Source: a bacterium (GTDB taxonomy: Bacteria; Pseudomonadota; Gammaproteobacteria; Burkholderiales; Burkholderiaceae_C). From it: a stretch of 64,000 bases of DNA. The DNA lies in the NCBI GenBank assembly GCA_030824555.1, contig JAVBXK010000050.1, forward strand, positions 1-64,000. Direction: 5' to 3'. This document shows positions 44,389 to 58,587 of the stretch, piece after piece. The first letter of the stretch is position 1; each line of letters starts with the position of its first letter. Under the pieces are notes generated by a model. It ran no database searches. It was not told where the DNA came from and was given only the letters and a program-made list of their open reading frames with translations. A program made the position numbers and the translations under genes.

Positions 44389-44784
44389 TCAGGCGACATA
44401 ACAAAGGACTTCACCACCGACGCCTTCGGCGCGAGCCTTGCGATCGGTCATGACGCCACGGGGGGTCGTTACGATGGCAACGCCCAAGCCATTCATGACT
44501 TGAGGGATGGCATCACGGCCTTTGTACACGCGCAGGCCAGGGCGGCTGACGCGCTCAATGCGCTCGATAACGGCACGACCAGCGTAGTACTTGAGCTCTA
44601 TCTCGAGCTCAGACTTGCCATCGGCAGAGTTGATTTTGAAGCTGTCGATGTAGCCTTCGTCTTTCAACACTTTGGCGATGGCCACTTTGACTTTGGATGA
44701 CGGCAGCGACACGGTGGCTTTTTGAACCATCTGCGCGTTGCGGATGCGCGTCAACATGTCGGCGATAGGATCACTCATGCTCAT
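44389..44784 (-). CDS. rpsH: Ribosomal protein S8
   Basis: 131 residues: [20 protein letters not shown] at the start and [32 protein letters not shown] at the end. S8 is the known translational repressor of the spc operon in E. coli. AGGAG lies upstream of the ATG at 44784, and a second in-frame ATG is at 44778. Confidence 0.97.
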   Translation of the reverse strand: MSMSDPIADMLTRIRNAQMVQKATVSLPSSKVKVAIAKVLKDEGYIDSFKINSADGKSELEIELKYYAGRAVIERIERVSRPGLRVYKGRDAIPQVMNGLGVAIVTTPRGVMTDRKARAEGVGGEVLCYVA

Positions 44785-44802
44785 TTGGGGTTCTCCTATT
44801 GC

Positions 44803-45108
44803 TTACCAGCTGGCTTTGGTCATGCCAGGAATCTCGCCTGCGAAAGCCAGTTCACGGACTTTTGCGCGGGCCAGACCAAATTGACGGAACGTGCCACGTG
44901 GACGACCCGTGATCGCGCAGCGGTTGCGCTGGCGAGTGGGGTTGGCATTGCGAGGCAACTTTTGCAACCCAAGACGAGCCGCGTCGCGTTCTTCGTCGCT
45001 CAGCTTGGCATTCTTGGAAGCCGCTTTGAGTTCGGCGTATTTTTTCGAGAACTTTGCCGCGAGTTGCTCTCGCTTGAGTTCACGCTGGAGAAGAGCTTGT
45101 TTAGCCAC
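44803..45108 (-). CDS. rpsN: Ribosomal protein S14 (zinc-free type)
   Basis: 101 residues: [71 protein letters not shown]. Long form lacking the CxxC pairs of zinc S14. The start is a GTG at 45108 with GAGG upstream, overlapping nothing but only 8 nt from the rplE stop. Confidence 0.96.
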   Translation of the reverse strand: MAKQALLQRELKREQLAAKFSKKYAELKAASKNAKLSDEERDAARLGLQKLPRNANPTRQRNRCAITGRPRGTFRQFGLARAKVRELAFAGEIPGMTKASW

Positions 45109-45116
45109 ACGCCACC

Positions 45117-45662
45117 TCAGTTCTTGAAGGGAAAACGGAAACCAGCCAACAGAGCCTTGCACTCTTCGTCGTTTTTGGCGGTTGTCGTGATGCTGATGTT
45201 CAGGCCACGCAGCGCATCCACCTTGTCGTATTCGATTTCGGGGAAGATGATCTGCTCTTTGACGCCGACGTTGTAGTTGCCGCGACCATCGAAAGAACGG
45301 CCGGAGATACCACGGAAGTCACGCACACGGGGCAATGCCACGGTCACGAAACGATCCAGGAATTCGTACATCTGGGCGCCACGCAGGGTCACCATACAAC
45401 CGATGGCCTGGCCTTCGCGGATCTTGAAACCCGCGATGGCTTTGCGAGCTTTGGTCACCACAGGCTTTTGGCCCGCGATTTTGGTCAGATCGCCCACGGC
45501 GTTGTCCATGACCTTCTTGTCAGCAACCGCTTCGCTCACACCCATGTTCAGGGTGATCTTGGTGATGCGGGGCACTTCCATCACGGACTTGTACCCAAAC
45601 TTTTCCATCAGCGCAGGGGCGACGGTCGAGCGGAATTGTTCTTGCAAACGTGCCATGTTCAT
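45117..45662 (-). CDS. rplE: Ribosomal protein L5
   Basis: 181 residues: [45 protein letters not shown] and the [29 protein letters not shown] region. Binds 5S rRNA. The ATG at 45662 overlaps the rplX stop (ATGA) and follows AAGG. Confidence 0.97.
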   Translation of the reverse strand: MNMARLQEQFRSTVAPALMEKFGYKSVMEVPRITKITLNMGVSEAVADKKVMDNAVGDLTKIAGQKPVVTKARKAIAGFKIREGQAIGCMVTLRGAQMYEFLDRFVTVALPRVRDFRGISGRSFDGRGNYNVGVKEQIIFPEIEYDKVDALRGLNISITTTAKNDEECKALLAGFRFPFKN

Positions 45663-45979
45663 GCCACCTTGATTTCTTCACCAGAGGACTTGAAGACGCG
45701 AACCTTCTTGCCATCGGCGAGTTGCTTGATGCCCACGCGATCAGCCTTGCCGGTAGCGGCATTGAAGACGGCCACGTTGGACTGGTGAATAGGCATGGTC
45801 TTGTCAATGATGCCGCCTGCAACACCCTTCATTGGGTTGGGCTTGGCATGCTTCTTGACCATATTGATGCCTTCGACAAGCACGCGGACCTCATCGGTAC
45901 GCTGCAGCACAACGCCGCGCTTGCCTTTGTCACGGCCGGTGATGACGATGACTTCGTCGCCTTTAACGATTTTGTTCAT
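45659..45979 (-). CDS. rplX: Ribosomal protein L24
   Basis: 106 residues: [24 protein letters not shown] is the KOW motif of L24, followed by [15 protein letters not shown]. Early 50S assembly initiator. Confidence 0.97.
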   Translation of the reverse strand: MNKIVKGDEVIVITGRDKGKRGVVLQRTDEVRVLVEGINMVKKHAKPNPMKGVAGGIIDKTMPIHQSNVAVFNAATGKADRVGIKQLADGKKVRVFKSSGEEIKVA

Positions 45980-45988
45980 GGCTTGACC

Positions 45989-46357
45989 TCAAAGAACTTC
46001 AGGAGCCAGAGACACGATCTTCATGAACTTCTCGTTACGCAGTTCACGCGTCACGGGGCCGAAGATGCGGGTGCCGATTGGCTCCAGCTTTGCATTGAGC
46101 AACACGGCGGCGTTGCCATCGAATTTAATCAGTGCACCATCGCCACGACGGATGCCTTTGGCAGTGCGGACAACCACAGCACTGTAGACCTCGCCTTTTT
46201 TCACGCGGCCACGTGGAGCAGCTTCTTTGATGCTCACTTTGATGATGTCGCCCACACTGGCGTAACGGCGCTTGGAGCCACCGAGCACCTTGATGCACAT
46301 CACGGACTTTGCGCCCGTGTTGTCAGCAACATCGAGTCGAGATTGCGTTTGGATCAT
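45989..46357 (-). CDS. rplN: Ribosomal protein L14
   Basis: 122 residues: [46 protein letters not shown] and the C-terminal [24 protein letters not shown]. First gene of this leftward ribosomal cluster. The frame remains open upstream to 46483, but L14 begins at MIQTQSR. No rpsQ or rpmC precedes it. Confidence 0.97.
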   Translation of the reverse strand: MIQTQSRLDVADNTGAKSVMCIKVLGGSKRRYASVGDIIKVSIKEAAPRGRVKKGEVYSAVVVRTAKGIRRGDGALIKFDGNAAVLLNAKLEPIGTRIFGPVTRELRNEKFMKIVSLAPEVL

Positions 46358-46500
46358 TTGGATTAAGTCCCAACTTGAATCCCCCCTTCCACCATGGCCG
46401 GGAGCGATCAGTCTTGGTCCCGTCGTAACCGGCCTGCCACAAAATGCAGCAAACCTGTTGTCGTTGGGTAGAACCCCGCCCAAGAAAAGCGGAGCCGCAA

Positions 46501-46530
46501 ATTATGGCATGCATACCTTTTCTGCGTCAA
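46501..46530 (-). promoter_or_regulatory. Strong sigma-70 promoter for the spc/alpha ribosomal operon
   Basis: On the minus strand TTGACG (46530-46525), 18-nt spacer, CATAAT (46506-46501), each 5/6 to consensus. Predicted start about 46494, giving a ~137-nt leader before rplN. The whole gap 46358-46703 between rplN and proC holds no other gene I can support; the rightward half must carry the proC promoter, which I cannot place with confidence. Confidence 0.7.
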
Positions 46531-46703
46531 CACCTTTTTTCAGATTTCTGCCTGATTTTCGCCACCAAGGCCTTTGCCCAAGCAAAACCAGTCCCCGAAC
46601 AGCAGCTCGTACACCCCCGCATCAGTGCACATGCCATACCGATTCACCTGAACGGCCGTGGTTCGTTACCATTTGCGGCCCCATCCCTTTCATCAAAGTC
46701 CAC

Positions 46704-47543
46704 ATGCCCTCGACCGCATCTCCACACAGCCCAGCCCATTTGATTTCGTTCATTGGCGGAGGCAACATGGCCAGCGCCATCATCGGTGGGTTGGTCCGAC
46801 AAGGCTGGCCCAACCAGCAGATTGAGGTGGTGGAGCCCTGGGACGAGCAACGCGCCCGCTTGGCACAGCAGTTCGGCATTCAAGCCCAGGCCAGCCCCTG
46901 CGCACGTTTGGCCGACAGTCGCCTGGTGGTGTGGGCGGTCAAACCTCAGACATTCAAGGAGGCGACAGAAAGTTGCCGCCATGTGTTGGCCGATGCGTTG
47001 CACCTGAGCGTGGCAGCTGGCATCCGCAGCGACAGCATTGGCGCTTGGCTAGGCTCCGAAAGGGTGGTGCGCGCCATGCCCAACACGCCTGCACTGGTGG
47101 GCCAGGGCATGACAGGGCTGTTTGGCCGCTCGGCCGTGACCCCAGCTGACCGCGCGTTGGTTGACAACGTGCTGGCCCCCACGGGCACATTGATGTGGAT
47201 GGAAGCCGAAGCCCAACTGGACGCGGTGACGGCGCTGTCGGGCTCGGGGCCAGCGTACGTGTTTTATTTCATCGAAGCCATGACCCAGGCCGGTGCCGAT
47301 CTGGGGCTGTCCCGCACCGATGCACACAAACTGGCCGTGGCCACATTTGTGGGCGCATCGGCGCTGGCCCAGGCCTCGGACGAGCCGCCTGAATTGCTGC
47401 GCCAGCGCGTCACCTCCAAAGGGGGCACCACCTACGCCGCCCTGACTCACATGGAAAACAACCGTGTGAAAGACCTGTTCATTCAAGCGATGCAAGCTGC
47501 CGCTGCACGCGCCAAAGAGCTGGGTGACGAATTCGGCGCCTGA
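46704..47543 (+). CDS. proC: Pyrroline-5-carboxylate reductase
   Basis: 279 residues. FIGGGNMASAIIGGLVRQGWP is the NADP-binding start, VVWAVKPQTFKE the mid-domain, and AVTALSGSGPAYVFYFIEAM plus LLRQRVTSKGGTTYAAL the conserved catalytic/dimer region. Last step of proline synthesis. The ATG at 46704 is chosen by family length; the much longer upstream frame (to 46272) runs antisense to rplN. Confidence 0.95.
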   Translation: MPSTASPHSPAHLISFIGGGNMASAIIGGLVRQGWPNQQIEVVEPWDEQRARLAQQFGIQAQASPCARLADSRLVVWAVKPQTFKEATESCRHVLADALHLSVAAGIRSDSIGAWLGSERVVRAMPNTPALVGQGMTGLFGRSAVTPADRALVDNVLAPTGTLMWMEAEAQLDAVTALSGSGPAYVFYFIEAMTQAGADLGLSRTDAHKLAVATFVGASALAQASDEPPELLRQRVTSKGGTTYAALTHMENNRVKDLFIQAMQAAAARAKELGDEFGA

Positions 47544-47570
47544 AGCCGACACAGCACGCAACGGCTTCAG
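47540..47570. terminator. Shared hairpin spanning the proC and ubiA stop codons
   Basis: CTGAAGCCG (47540-47548) and CGGCTTCAG (47562-47570) form a 9-bp perfect stem that includes both TGA stop codons of the convergent genes. No T-tract, so any termination is weak or acts with other factors. Confidence 0.45.
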
Positions 47571-48601
47571 GCGGTCAGGGCAAAGGCCACTGCCACGCCG
47601 GCAAACAAGGTGGCACCCAGCCAATGGTTCAACCTGAACGCCTTGAAGCACGCGTCACGCTGGCGGTGCCGAATCAGGCTGAAGTGCCATCCCACCTGGA
47701 TGCACCCCAACACACTGGCGGCTAAATACATAGCGAAGTTTTTAATATCAACAAGCGCCAGTGCCCAAAAAAGTATAAAAAATGCATAAAAACCCATCAC
47801 CGCAGGCACGTCCCAGTGCCCCAGCGTGATGGCCGAGGTTTTCATGCCCAGCTTCAGGTCGTCGTCGCGGTCAACCATGGCGTACTCGGTATCGAAAGCC
47901 AACACCCAGAACAAATTGCCCAGCATCAGCCACCAAGCCGTTGGCGGTATTGCGCGCCAGGCCTCGACCACACCCGCCAACGGCGCATCGCTCGTCCACA
48001 GTGACAGCGCAGCCCCACCTTGCACCGCCGTGAACGCCATCGGTATGCCGAAACTGAAGGCCACGCCCAGCACGGCCTGCGGCATGGCGACCACCCGCTT
48101 CGCATACGGGTAAGCCAGCGTCACGCCCAGTGCAGGCACGGCCCAGGCCACGGTGGCTGCGTTGGTTGTCAGCACCAGTGCCAGTGCCAGCAGGGCCAAT
48201 ACCGCGCCCACGGCCAACGCCTCTTTCACCGACACAGCACCACTGGTCACTGGCCGCTGGGCGGTGCGCTTGACATGCCGATCGAACCTGCGGTCGGCCA
48301 CGTCGTTGATGCAACACCCGGCGCTGCGCATCAGGACCGTGCCCAGCACGAACACGGCCAGCAAATGCCAGCCGGGCCAGCCACCTGCGGCCACCCACAA
48401 GGCTGTCAGCGTAGGCCACAGCAGCAGCAGCCAGCCCGCAGGCCGATTCCAGCGGATCAGGTCCAGGTACAGGGCAAAGCGCTCGCGCCAACCCGCCGTG
48501 GACGGTGGCGCCACCGAAGACGTGTGGCCGCCGGATGGGCCAGGTACCTGGTTACCGACGTTTGAACGGTGTGAATGGGAAGATCGAGTGGAACGGGTCA
48601 T
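47567..48601 (-). CDS. ubiA: 4-hydroxybenzoate polyprenyltransferase
   Basis: 344 residues, membrane prenyltransferase with about eight helices. The first Asp-rich motif is [20 protein letters not shown], and the second is [22 protein letters not shown]. It attaches the isoprenoid tail to 4-hydroxybenzoate in ubiquinone synthesis. The ATG at 48601 lacks a strong ribosome-binding site. An AT-rich patch (about 47720-47800) encodes the helix around [19 protein letters not shown]. Confidence 0.93.
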   Translation of the reverse strand: MTRSTRSSHSHRSNVGNQVPGPSGGHTSSVAPPSTAGWRERFALYLDLIRWNRPAGWLLLLWPTLTALWVAAGGWPGWHLLAVFVLGTVLMRSAGCCINDVADRRFDRHVKRTAQRPVTSGAVSVKEALAVGAVLALLALALVLTTNAATVAWAVPALGVTLAYPYAKRVVAMPQAVLGVAFSFGIPMAFTAVQGGAALSLWTSDAPLAGVVEAWRAIPPTAWWLMLGNLFWVLAFDTEYAMVDRDDDLKLGMKTSAITLGHWDVPAVMGFYAFFILFWALALVDIKNFAMYLAASVLGCIQVGWHFSLIRHRQRDACFKAFRLNHWLGATLFAGVAVAFALTA

Positions 48602-48652
48602 GGCAATACAAACATACGGGCACCCACCCCCACAGGGAATGGGCAACCGCCC

Positions 48653-49630
48653 TCAGGACAAACGCTGCACCCCAGGCAGCTCGCAGGCGTACACCGCGTT
48701 GCGCAGGGCAGCGATGGCTTCGTAACGCGTGAAGCTGCGCCGCCAGGCCAACACCACGCGGCGCGAGGGTACCTCGCCCGCAAAGGGCAGGTAACGCAGG
48801 TGCGTGAACTCCAGGTTGGTCATGGTCGCTGCAGCTTGTTCAAAAGCTGGCGTGCGCGGCATCAAGGCCGCGCTGGGCACGCTGAGGCGGGGCACCAGCG
48901 TGACCCCCATACCTGCGGCCACCATGTGCTTGATGGTTTCCAGCGACGACCCCTCGAAACTCTTGCGGATGCCCTCGGCATCGTTCGAATAGCGGGCGAA
49001 CTCCGGGCAAACTTCCAGCACATGGTCACGGAAACAGTGGCCGTTGCCCAGCAACAGCATGGTTTCCTGCTTGATTTCATCGGCTGTGATGTGCTCGCGC
49101 GCCGCCAGCGGGTGCGCCGCTGGCACGGCCGCCACAAACGGCTCGTCGTACAACGGGGCGATGGCCAGGTTGGTGTCTGGGAACGGCTCGGCCAGGATGG
49201 CGCAATCGATTTCGCCCAGACGGAGTTGCTCCAGCAACCGCACCGTGAAATTTTCCTGCAGCATCAGCGGCATCTGGGGCGTGCGGGCAATCACCTGGCG
49301 CACCAAGTCTGGCAACAGGTAGGGCCCGATGGTGTAGATCACGCCCAGCCTCAGCGGCCCCGCCAGCGGGTCTTTGCCGCGCTTGGCAATTTCGCGGATG
49401 GCCGCAGCCTGCTCCAGCACCGTTTGCGCCTGACGCACCACCTCGTCTCCGAGCGGGGTGACCGTGACCTCGTTGGCGTTGCGCTCGAAGATTTTCAGAT
49501 CCAGCTCTTCTTCCAGCTTTTTGATGGCCACCGACAACGTGGGCTGAGACACGTGGCAGGCATCCGCCGCACGGCCGAAATGCCGTTCCCGTGCAACGGC
49601 AACGATGTACTTCAGTTCTGTGAGGGTCAT
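48653..49630 (-). CDS. oxyR: OxyR, hydrogen-peroxide-sensing LysR regulator
   Basis: 325 residues. N-terminal HTH: ELKYIVAVARERHFGRAADACHVSQPTLSVAIKKLEEEL. The redox pair Cys199 and Cys208 (GNGHCFRDHVLEVC) falls at exactly the positions of E. coli OxyR. Peroxide-induced disulfide formation activates antioxidant genes. Next to recG and ubiA, and divergent from a lipoprotein gene. Confidence 0.95.
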   Translation of the reverse strand: MTLTELKYIVAVARERHFGRAADACHVSQPTLSVAIKKLEEELDLKIFERNANEVTVTPLGDEVVRQAQTVLEQAAAIREIAKRGKDPLAGPLRLGVIYTIGPYLLPDLVRQVIARTPQMPLMLQENFTVRLLEQLRLGEIDCAILAEPFPDTNLAIAPLYDEPFVAAVPAAHPLAAREHITADEIKQETMLLLGNGHCFRDHVLEVCPEFARYSNDAEGIRKSFEGSSLETIKHMVAAGMGVTLVPRLSVPSAALMPRTPAFEQAAATMTNLEFTHLRYLPFAGEVPSRRVVLAWRRSFTRYEAIAALRNAVYACELPGVQRLS

Positions 49631-49847
49631 GACCTGTCCTGTGGTGCGTCAACACGCCGCATGGCGAATTGGCCCGATTGTGCATGGCGCGCGCGAACGG
49701 ACACAACCGGTAACGTCCACTGGATTTGCACGCTGCAAAACGCAACCGACCCACCTACACTGTGCGGGCTGCAAGGGTTTGGGGTCAGCCCTGCGGCTGC
49801 CGAGGGTTGCACCCGGTTGGCCCTGCCCTGTTCACCATCAAGTCGCC

Positions 49848-50378
49848 ATGCATCAACTCAGACATTTCAAATTGCTGTGCACCATCGCTGTGGCACTGAC
49901 CGCTGGCACCAGTCTGGTCGGCTGCAAAACCCTGCCTGCAGGCGACGGTTACACATGGGTCGATTGCGCAACCGAGGGCCAGTTGTGCCGAACCGGCGGC
50001 CCGACCCAAGTGCGCTACGGTGCACGTGGGCGCTACGAGTACCGCAGCACGAACGGCCCCATCTGGTGCGGCAACGACAGCTTTCGCGACCCAGCGCCTG
50101 GCCTGCTCAAGCACTGCCAAGTGCAGTCCTATGCGGGCACGGGTGGTGCCTATTCCGTTGGGCGACCCATGCCTTCGCGCCCCGTTCAATGGGAACACTG
50201 CGCCCGCGAAGACGGCGTGTGTTACGCACCGCAAGGCGCGACGGTGCGCTTTGGTGCCAATGAACGTTATGCCTATGTGCGCAACGTGAACGGCCCGGTG
50301 TCGTGCAGCAAACGTGCGTTCGGCGACCCCATCAACGGCATCCACAAGTCTTGCGACTACAGCGTCCCTGGGCGCTGA
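49848..50378 (+). CDS. Exported lipoprotein with two Cys-rich 'WxxCAxE...FGDP' repeats
   Basis: 176 residues. The signal peptide ends in a lipobox (TSLVGC), so the mature protein is probably membrane-anchored outside the cytoplasm. Two ~55-residue repeats follow (YTWVDCATEGQLC... and VQWEHCAREDGVC...), each with four Cys and the pattern W-x2-C-A-x-E...VR[YF]GA...C-x4-F-x-DP-x2-G-x2-K-x-C. In the first repeat the FGDP motif reads FRDP. A related three-repeat protein lies at 52840. Similar units occur in some bacterial secreted enzymes; function unknown. Confidence 0.75.
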   Translation: MHQLRHFKLLCTIAVALTAGTSLVGCKTLPAGDGYTWVDCATEGQLCRTGGPTQVRYGARGRYEYRSTNGPIWCGNDSFRDPAPGLLKHCQVQSYAGTGGAYSVGRPMPSRPVQWEHCAREDGVCYAPQGATVRFGANERYAYVRNVNGPVSCSKRAFGDPINGIHKSCDYSVPGR

Positions 50379-50409
50379 CCCCAACCTGCTGTGTGCATGG
50401 CCGGGCGGC

Positions 50410-52716
<2,307 letters not shown>

Positions 52717-52839
52717 GCCGCATTATTCCCGCAGCCTGCCGCATCTGACTGGCACTCAAAATGTCACACATTTCCGACCATCTTCACCGCGATGAGCTGA
52801 CCGTGCCCTACACTTTTTCACCCCTTTGACTTGGAACTG

Positions 52840-53667
52840 ATGACCATGACACACACCACAGCGCTTGTACGCAGACTCGCCATCACCTTGTCCGCGACCT
52901 TGGGTTTGATGTTGCCCTGGGCAGCCCACGCACAGGCGGGCTGGAAGCCATGCGCCAACGAGGGCCAGACGTGCAGCGTCTATGGCCCAGCCACCGTGCG
53001 GTACGGTGCGGAGGGTGAATATGCCTACCGCAACGTCAACGGCCCAATCCGCTGCAGCAATGACCTGTTCGGCGACCCCAACAAAGGCGATGTGAAGCAG
53101 TGCGCTTACCGCATGGGCCACAACCAGAGCCCGGACGATCGCCACCCCGGCAACTGGAACGGTGGGTGGAGTGGCACCAATGCTGCCAACGAACAAGGCT
53201 GGGAAAAATGCGCCGATGAGAACGAACGCTGCAGCTTCCAGGGCACGCGCGAGGTCCGGTTCGGGGCTGCAGGCCGGTATGCCGTGCGCACCGTCACAGG
53301 CGGGATCGACTGCAACAGCCGCACCTTCGGTGACCCCAATCCGGGCGTTCGCAAGCTGTGCATGATCCATGAAGGCAGCAACTGGGGGGGTGGTTACAAC
53401 CGACCATCTGTGCCCACCGACAACGGAGAATGGCAATTCTGCGCCGAAGAAAACGACCACTGCCGCCCCCCGCGCGGTGCCACCGTGCGTTTTGGGGCAA
53501 ACGGTCGATATGCCTACATGAACCAGGTACGGGGTGACGTTGTGTGCAACGTCAAGACCTTTGGCGACCCCCACCGCGGCGAACGCAAGCGCTGCGAATA
53601 CAGCACCGACAGCAACGGCAACTGGGGTCGCACGGGCAACAACCGCAGGGAGTGGCCAGGCAACTGA
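52840..53667 (+). CDS. Secreted protein with three Cys-rich 'WxxCAxE...FGDP' repeats
   Basis: 275 residues. Sec signal peptide ([21 protein letters not shown]). Three repeats begin at [24 protein letters not shown] and [12 protein letters not shown], each with VR[YF]GA, FGDP and a terminal K-x-C, linked by Asn/Gly/Trp-rich spacers. It is a paralogue of the lipoprotein at 49848 but with a cleavable signal, so probably periplasmic or secreted. The start at 52840 is chosen (GGA upstream), with ATG 52846 close behind. Confidence 0.75.
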   Translation: MTMTHTTALVRRLAITLSATLGLMLPWAAHAQAGWKPCANEGQTCSVYGPATVRYGAEGEYAYRNVNGPIRCSNDLFGDPNKGDVKQCAYRMGHNQSPDDRHPGNWNGGWSGTNAANEQGWEKCADENERCSFQGTREVRFGAAGRYAVRTVTGGIDCNSRTFGDPNPGVRKLCMIHEGSNWGGGYNRPSVPTDNGEWQFCAEENDHCRPPRGATVRFGANGRYAYMNQVRGDVVCNVKTFGDPHRGERKRCEYSTDSNGNWGRTGNNRREWPGN

Positions 53668-53795
53668 CCACGGGCACGCCTGGGTACGCGCCCCGGCACC
53701 CGGCGGGGGGTGCGTCCATCGGCAGCACCCGGACTCACCGACAATCGCGTGTTCAAAACTTTTCTTGGTACGGGTCTGTCCGACCCTCAAGCACG

Positions 53796-54890
53796 ATGAC
53801 AGCTGTTGCACCCTCCGATGCCCAACCCGCACGGCCACCCTACACACTGGCCGATTTCGATTTCACCCTGCCCTCTGAACTGATCGCCCAGCACCCTGCA
53901 ACCGAACGCAGCGGCTCGCGGCTGCTCGATGGCAGCCAAAGCACCCCGGCAGACCGCACGTTCCGCGACCTGCCCCAGCTGCTGCGGCCGGATGACCTGA
54001 TGGTGTTCAACGACACCCAGGTCATCAAGGCCCGTGTGTTCGGCGAGAAGGACTCCGGCGGCAAGCTGGAGCTGCTGGTCGAGCGCGTGCTGCCCGGCAA
54101 CGAAGTGGTAGCCCACATGAAGGTCAGCAAAAAACCCCTGCCCGGCGCACGCATGCACATGGCAGGCGGTGAGCGCCGTGGTGGTTTCACCGCCACGCTG
54201 CTGGGACGCTGGCCCGACGAACAGGGCGCACTGTTCCGTCTGAAGTTCTCTGACGAGCCCCATGCGCTGATGCAGCGCCACGGCCATGTGCCCCTGCCGC
54301 CGTACATCACCCACACCGACACGGCAGAAGACGAACAGCGCTACCAGACCGTGTTTGCACGCCACCCCGGCGCGGTGGCGGCCCCCACGGCGGCCCTGCA
54401 CTTTGACGAAACCATGCTGGCCACCCTGGACGCCATGGGTGTGCGGCGCGCCAGCGTCACGCTGCACGTGGGCGCAGGCACCTTCCAGCCCGTGAAAACC
54501 GAGGACCTGAGCCAGCACGTCATGCACCGCGAGTGGTACAGCGTGCCCGATGCCACGGTACAGGCACTGGCCGACTGCAAGGCCCGTGGCGGCCGGGTGG
54601 TGGCCGTGGGCACCACCACGGTGCGCACGCTGGAGTCGTGGGCAGCGTCCGGCCAATCAGAGGGCGACACGCAGATTTTCATCACGCCGGGGTTTGAATT
54701 TCAGGTGGTCGATGCGCTGCTCACCAACTTCCACCTGCCCAAAAGCACACTGATGATGCTGGTCAGCGCGCTGTCGGGCTACGCACACATCCGTGGTTTG
54801 TATGCACACGCCATCCGCGATGGGTACCGTTTTTTCAGCTACGGCGATGCCATGTGGCTGACGCGCAGCACCGCAGACAGCCAGCGGTGA
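53796..54890 (+). CDS. queA: S-adenosylmethionine:tRNA ribosyltransferase-isomerase
   Basis: 364 residues. Landmarks: [88 protein letters not shown] and [17 protein letters not shown]. It builds epoxyqueuosine on tRNA. The ATG at 53796 is preceded by nothing better; the open frame extends back into the Cys-rich protein gene. Tgt follows after one gene. Confidence 0.95.
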   Translation: MTAVAPSDAQPARPPYTLADFDFTLPSELIAQHPATERSGSRLLDGSQSTPADRTFRDLPQLLRPDDLMVFNDTQVIKARVFGEKDSGGKLELLVERVLPGNEVVAHMKVSKKPLPGARMHMAGGERRGGFTATLLGRWPDEQGALFRLKFSDEPHALMQRHGHVPLPPYITHTDTAEDEQRYQTVFARHPGAVAAPTAALHFDETMLATLDAMGVRRASVTLHVGAGTFQPVKTEDLSQHVMHREWYSVPDATVQALADCKARGGRVVAVGTTTVRTLESWAASGQSEGDTQIFITPGFEFQVVDALLTNFHLPKSTLMMLVSALSGYAHIRGLYAHAIRDGYRFFSYGDAMWLTRSTADSQR

Positions 54891-54928
54891 TAGAGTCAAA
54901 CAGACTGATGCACACCGGGAGATTTGCC

Positions 54929-56972
<2,044 letters not shown>

Positions 56973-57034
56973 GGCTGGCGGCACACGACGCCATCAGTGC
57001 CAAAACAGCAGCAAACAAATGCCACCCATAAAGC

Positions 57035-57069
57035 GACAAGGCCTGTTTTCAATCCAAACAGGCCTTGTC
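57035..57069. terminator. Inverted repeat between convergent tgt and lipoprotein gene
   Basis: GACAAGGCCTGTTT (57035-57048) and AAACAGGCCTTGTC (57056-57069), a 14-bp perfect stem with a 7-nt loop. It lies 62 nt after tgt and 87 nt before the end of the opposing gene. No long T-tract, but position and stability fit a bidirectional terminator. Confidence 0.65.
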
Positions 57070-57156
57070 AGTTGCCCACCAACCACATCAGTGTTGGCAG
57101 CGAGGTTCTGAGACTGAGCGGCGCCAGGGCATCAGCGAAAAACTCGCCGCCGTCTC

Positions 57157-58482
57157 TCAGCGGTGCTTGGCGGCAAACGTGCCTTCCAACGCCGTGCCAC
57201 CGGTCGCGGCTGCACCCAACCAAGTGCCCGATGCGGAGATGGGTGACAGCATTTCGCCCGTCAGACTCAGGTCATTGGGGTTGGAGTCGGCCACGATGTT
57301 GATGGCATCGATCCAACGGGTGGAGGCGGTACCGCCTGCTGCAACAGGTGCCGTGTACGCACGGCGGTCCACAAAACCGCTCACAGTGAAGGCCGCACGG
57401 GTTTCAACCGGCACCTGAATGACGCCAGCGGGAGGGTTGTTGGGGTCGGGGCGCGTCGCCAGTACCGTGGTCACGCGCACACAGTCACCCGTGACGTTGC
57501 CCGTGAGGCTGATCGCCATGTTCGAGCACGTGACCGAGCCGCCTGAGCCCACCAGCTTGAAGTCCCATCGGCCTGCGTACATGGCCACAGTGGTCGGGCC
57601 GTCGGTGATCAGCACCGGGCTGGGCGTGCGCACTTCACGCACAAAGGCGAGGGTCTGAGACTGCTCATACACCTGCGTGACAGCCGCGCCACCGGCAGGC
57701 ACGTAACTGGCCGTGGTGTCACATTGCACCGTGCGGTCTTGAGCCATGTCGTGCCAGCAGGTGTCGGCATACGTCCAGGTGCCAGCCAGCGTGGTTTCGG
57801 TGCGCGTGGCGGTGTAACGCGCCGTCTGGAAGGTGCGCTGTGTGGTGCCCCCCAGTGCCACGCCGCCCTGCCCCAGCAAGCCCAGGGTTTTGGTTTCCAA
57901 CCCCACAATCCGGCCGGTGATGGTTTTCTTCACGGTGTTGACCACCGTGCCGTTCAGGCAGGTCTCGTCCCACACAAAGGTCCAGGCGTTGCCCACCGCG
58001 AAAGGGCGGCGCGGGAAAGGCGAGCGGTCTTGCGGACTGTATTGGCAGCGGGTGTTCTCGAACGAACGGGCCACGAACTGGTTTTTGGAGCCGAAATCAC
58101 GTACCTCGTAGGGCTGCGTGTCGGAATACGTCACGGTGTTGGCGTACAGCTGTGTGGTCTTTTCCAATGCAGACAGGAAGTGCGTGGTGTAGTAACCGGT
58201 GCCTGCGGTTTTGTTGATCCACTGGTACATCCAGGTGTCACCATACTCAGGGCCAACGAGCGAACCCGTCAACACATCCACGTTCTGGCCACGGCGCATC
58301 AGTGCGCCACTTTCGGCATTGGCTACCGTTGGAAAGTACTCGACTGTCGTGTTGATGGGTGCGGTGGGCTCGTACGAATCCCCACCGCCACAGCCTGACA
58401 CGGTTGCAGCGACCAGTGCGACCGACGCCAGCAGCCAGGGGAACTGTGTCCGATGCGAAAAGGAAAATGCGGCAAACGTCAT
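57157..58482 (-). CDS. Lipoprotein of unknown function
   Basis: 441 residues. The signal peptide ends in ATVSGCGGG, a lipobox. The mature protein is beta-rich, Thr/Val-rich and contains scattered Cys (RCQYS, ETCLNG, DTCWHD, VQCDTT, VTCSN, GDCVRV) that could pair in the periplasm. No family recognised. The chosen ATG (58482) gives a proper signal sequence; the 34 codons upstream do not. Confidence 0.7.
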   Translation of the reverse strand: MTFAAFSFSHRTQFPWLLASVALVAATVSGCGGGDSYEPTAPINTTVEYFPTVANAESGALMRRGQNVDVLTGSLVGPEYGDTWMYQWINKTAGTGYYTTHFLSALEKTTQLYANTVTYSDTQPYEVRDFGSKNQFVARSFENTRCQYSPQDRSPFPRRPFAVGNAWTFVWDETCLNGTVVNTVKKTITGRIVGLETKTLGLLGQGGVALGGTTQRTFQTARYTATRTETTLAGTWTYADTCWHDMAQDRTVQCDTTASYVPAGGAAVTQVYEQSQTLAFVREVRTPSPVLITDGPTTVAMYAGRWDFKLVGSGGSVTCSNMAISLTGNVTGDCVRVTTVLATRPDPNNPPAGVIQVPVETRAAFTVSGFVDRRAYTAPVAAGGTASTRWIDAINIVADSNPNDLSLTGEMLSPISASGTWLGAAATGGTALEGTFAAKHR

Positions 58483-58587
58483 GTGCGAACTCCGTGGGTC
58501 AGCACTGGCAAGGGCGATCTGAACGCCCCACCAGCGAAAGCCGCATGGTAGCAAGGGCGGCGTTGCAAAACCGCACCGACGCACAAA

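Noticed and set aside
46272-46703. N-terminal extension of proC by 144 codons
   Set aside because: It overlaps rplN antisense and does not resemble any ProC; the Rossmann motif begins 16 residues after the ATG at 46704.
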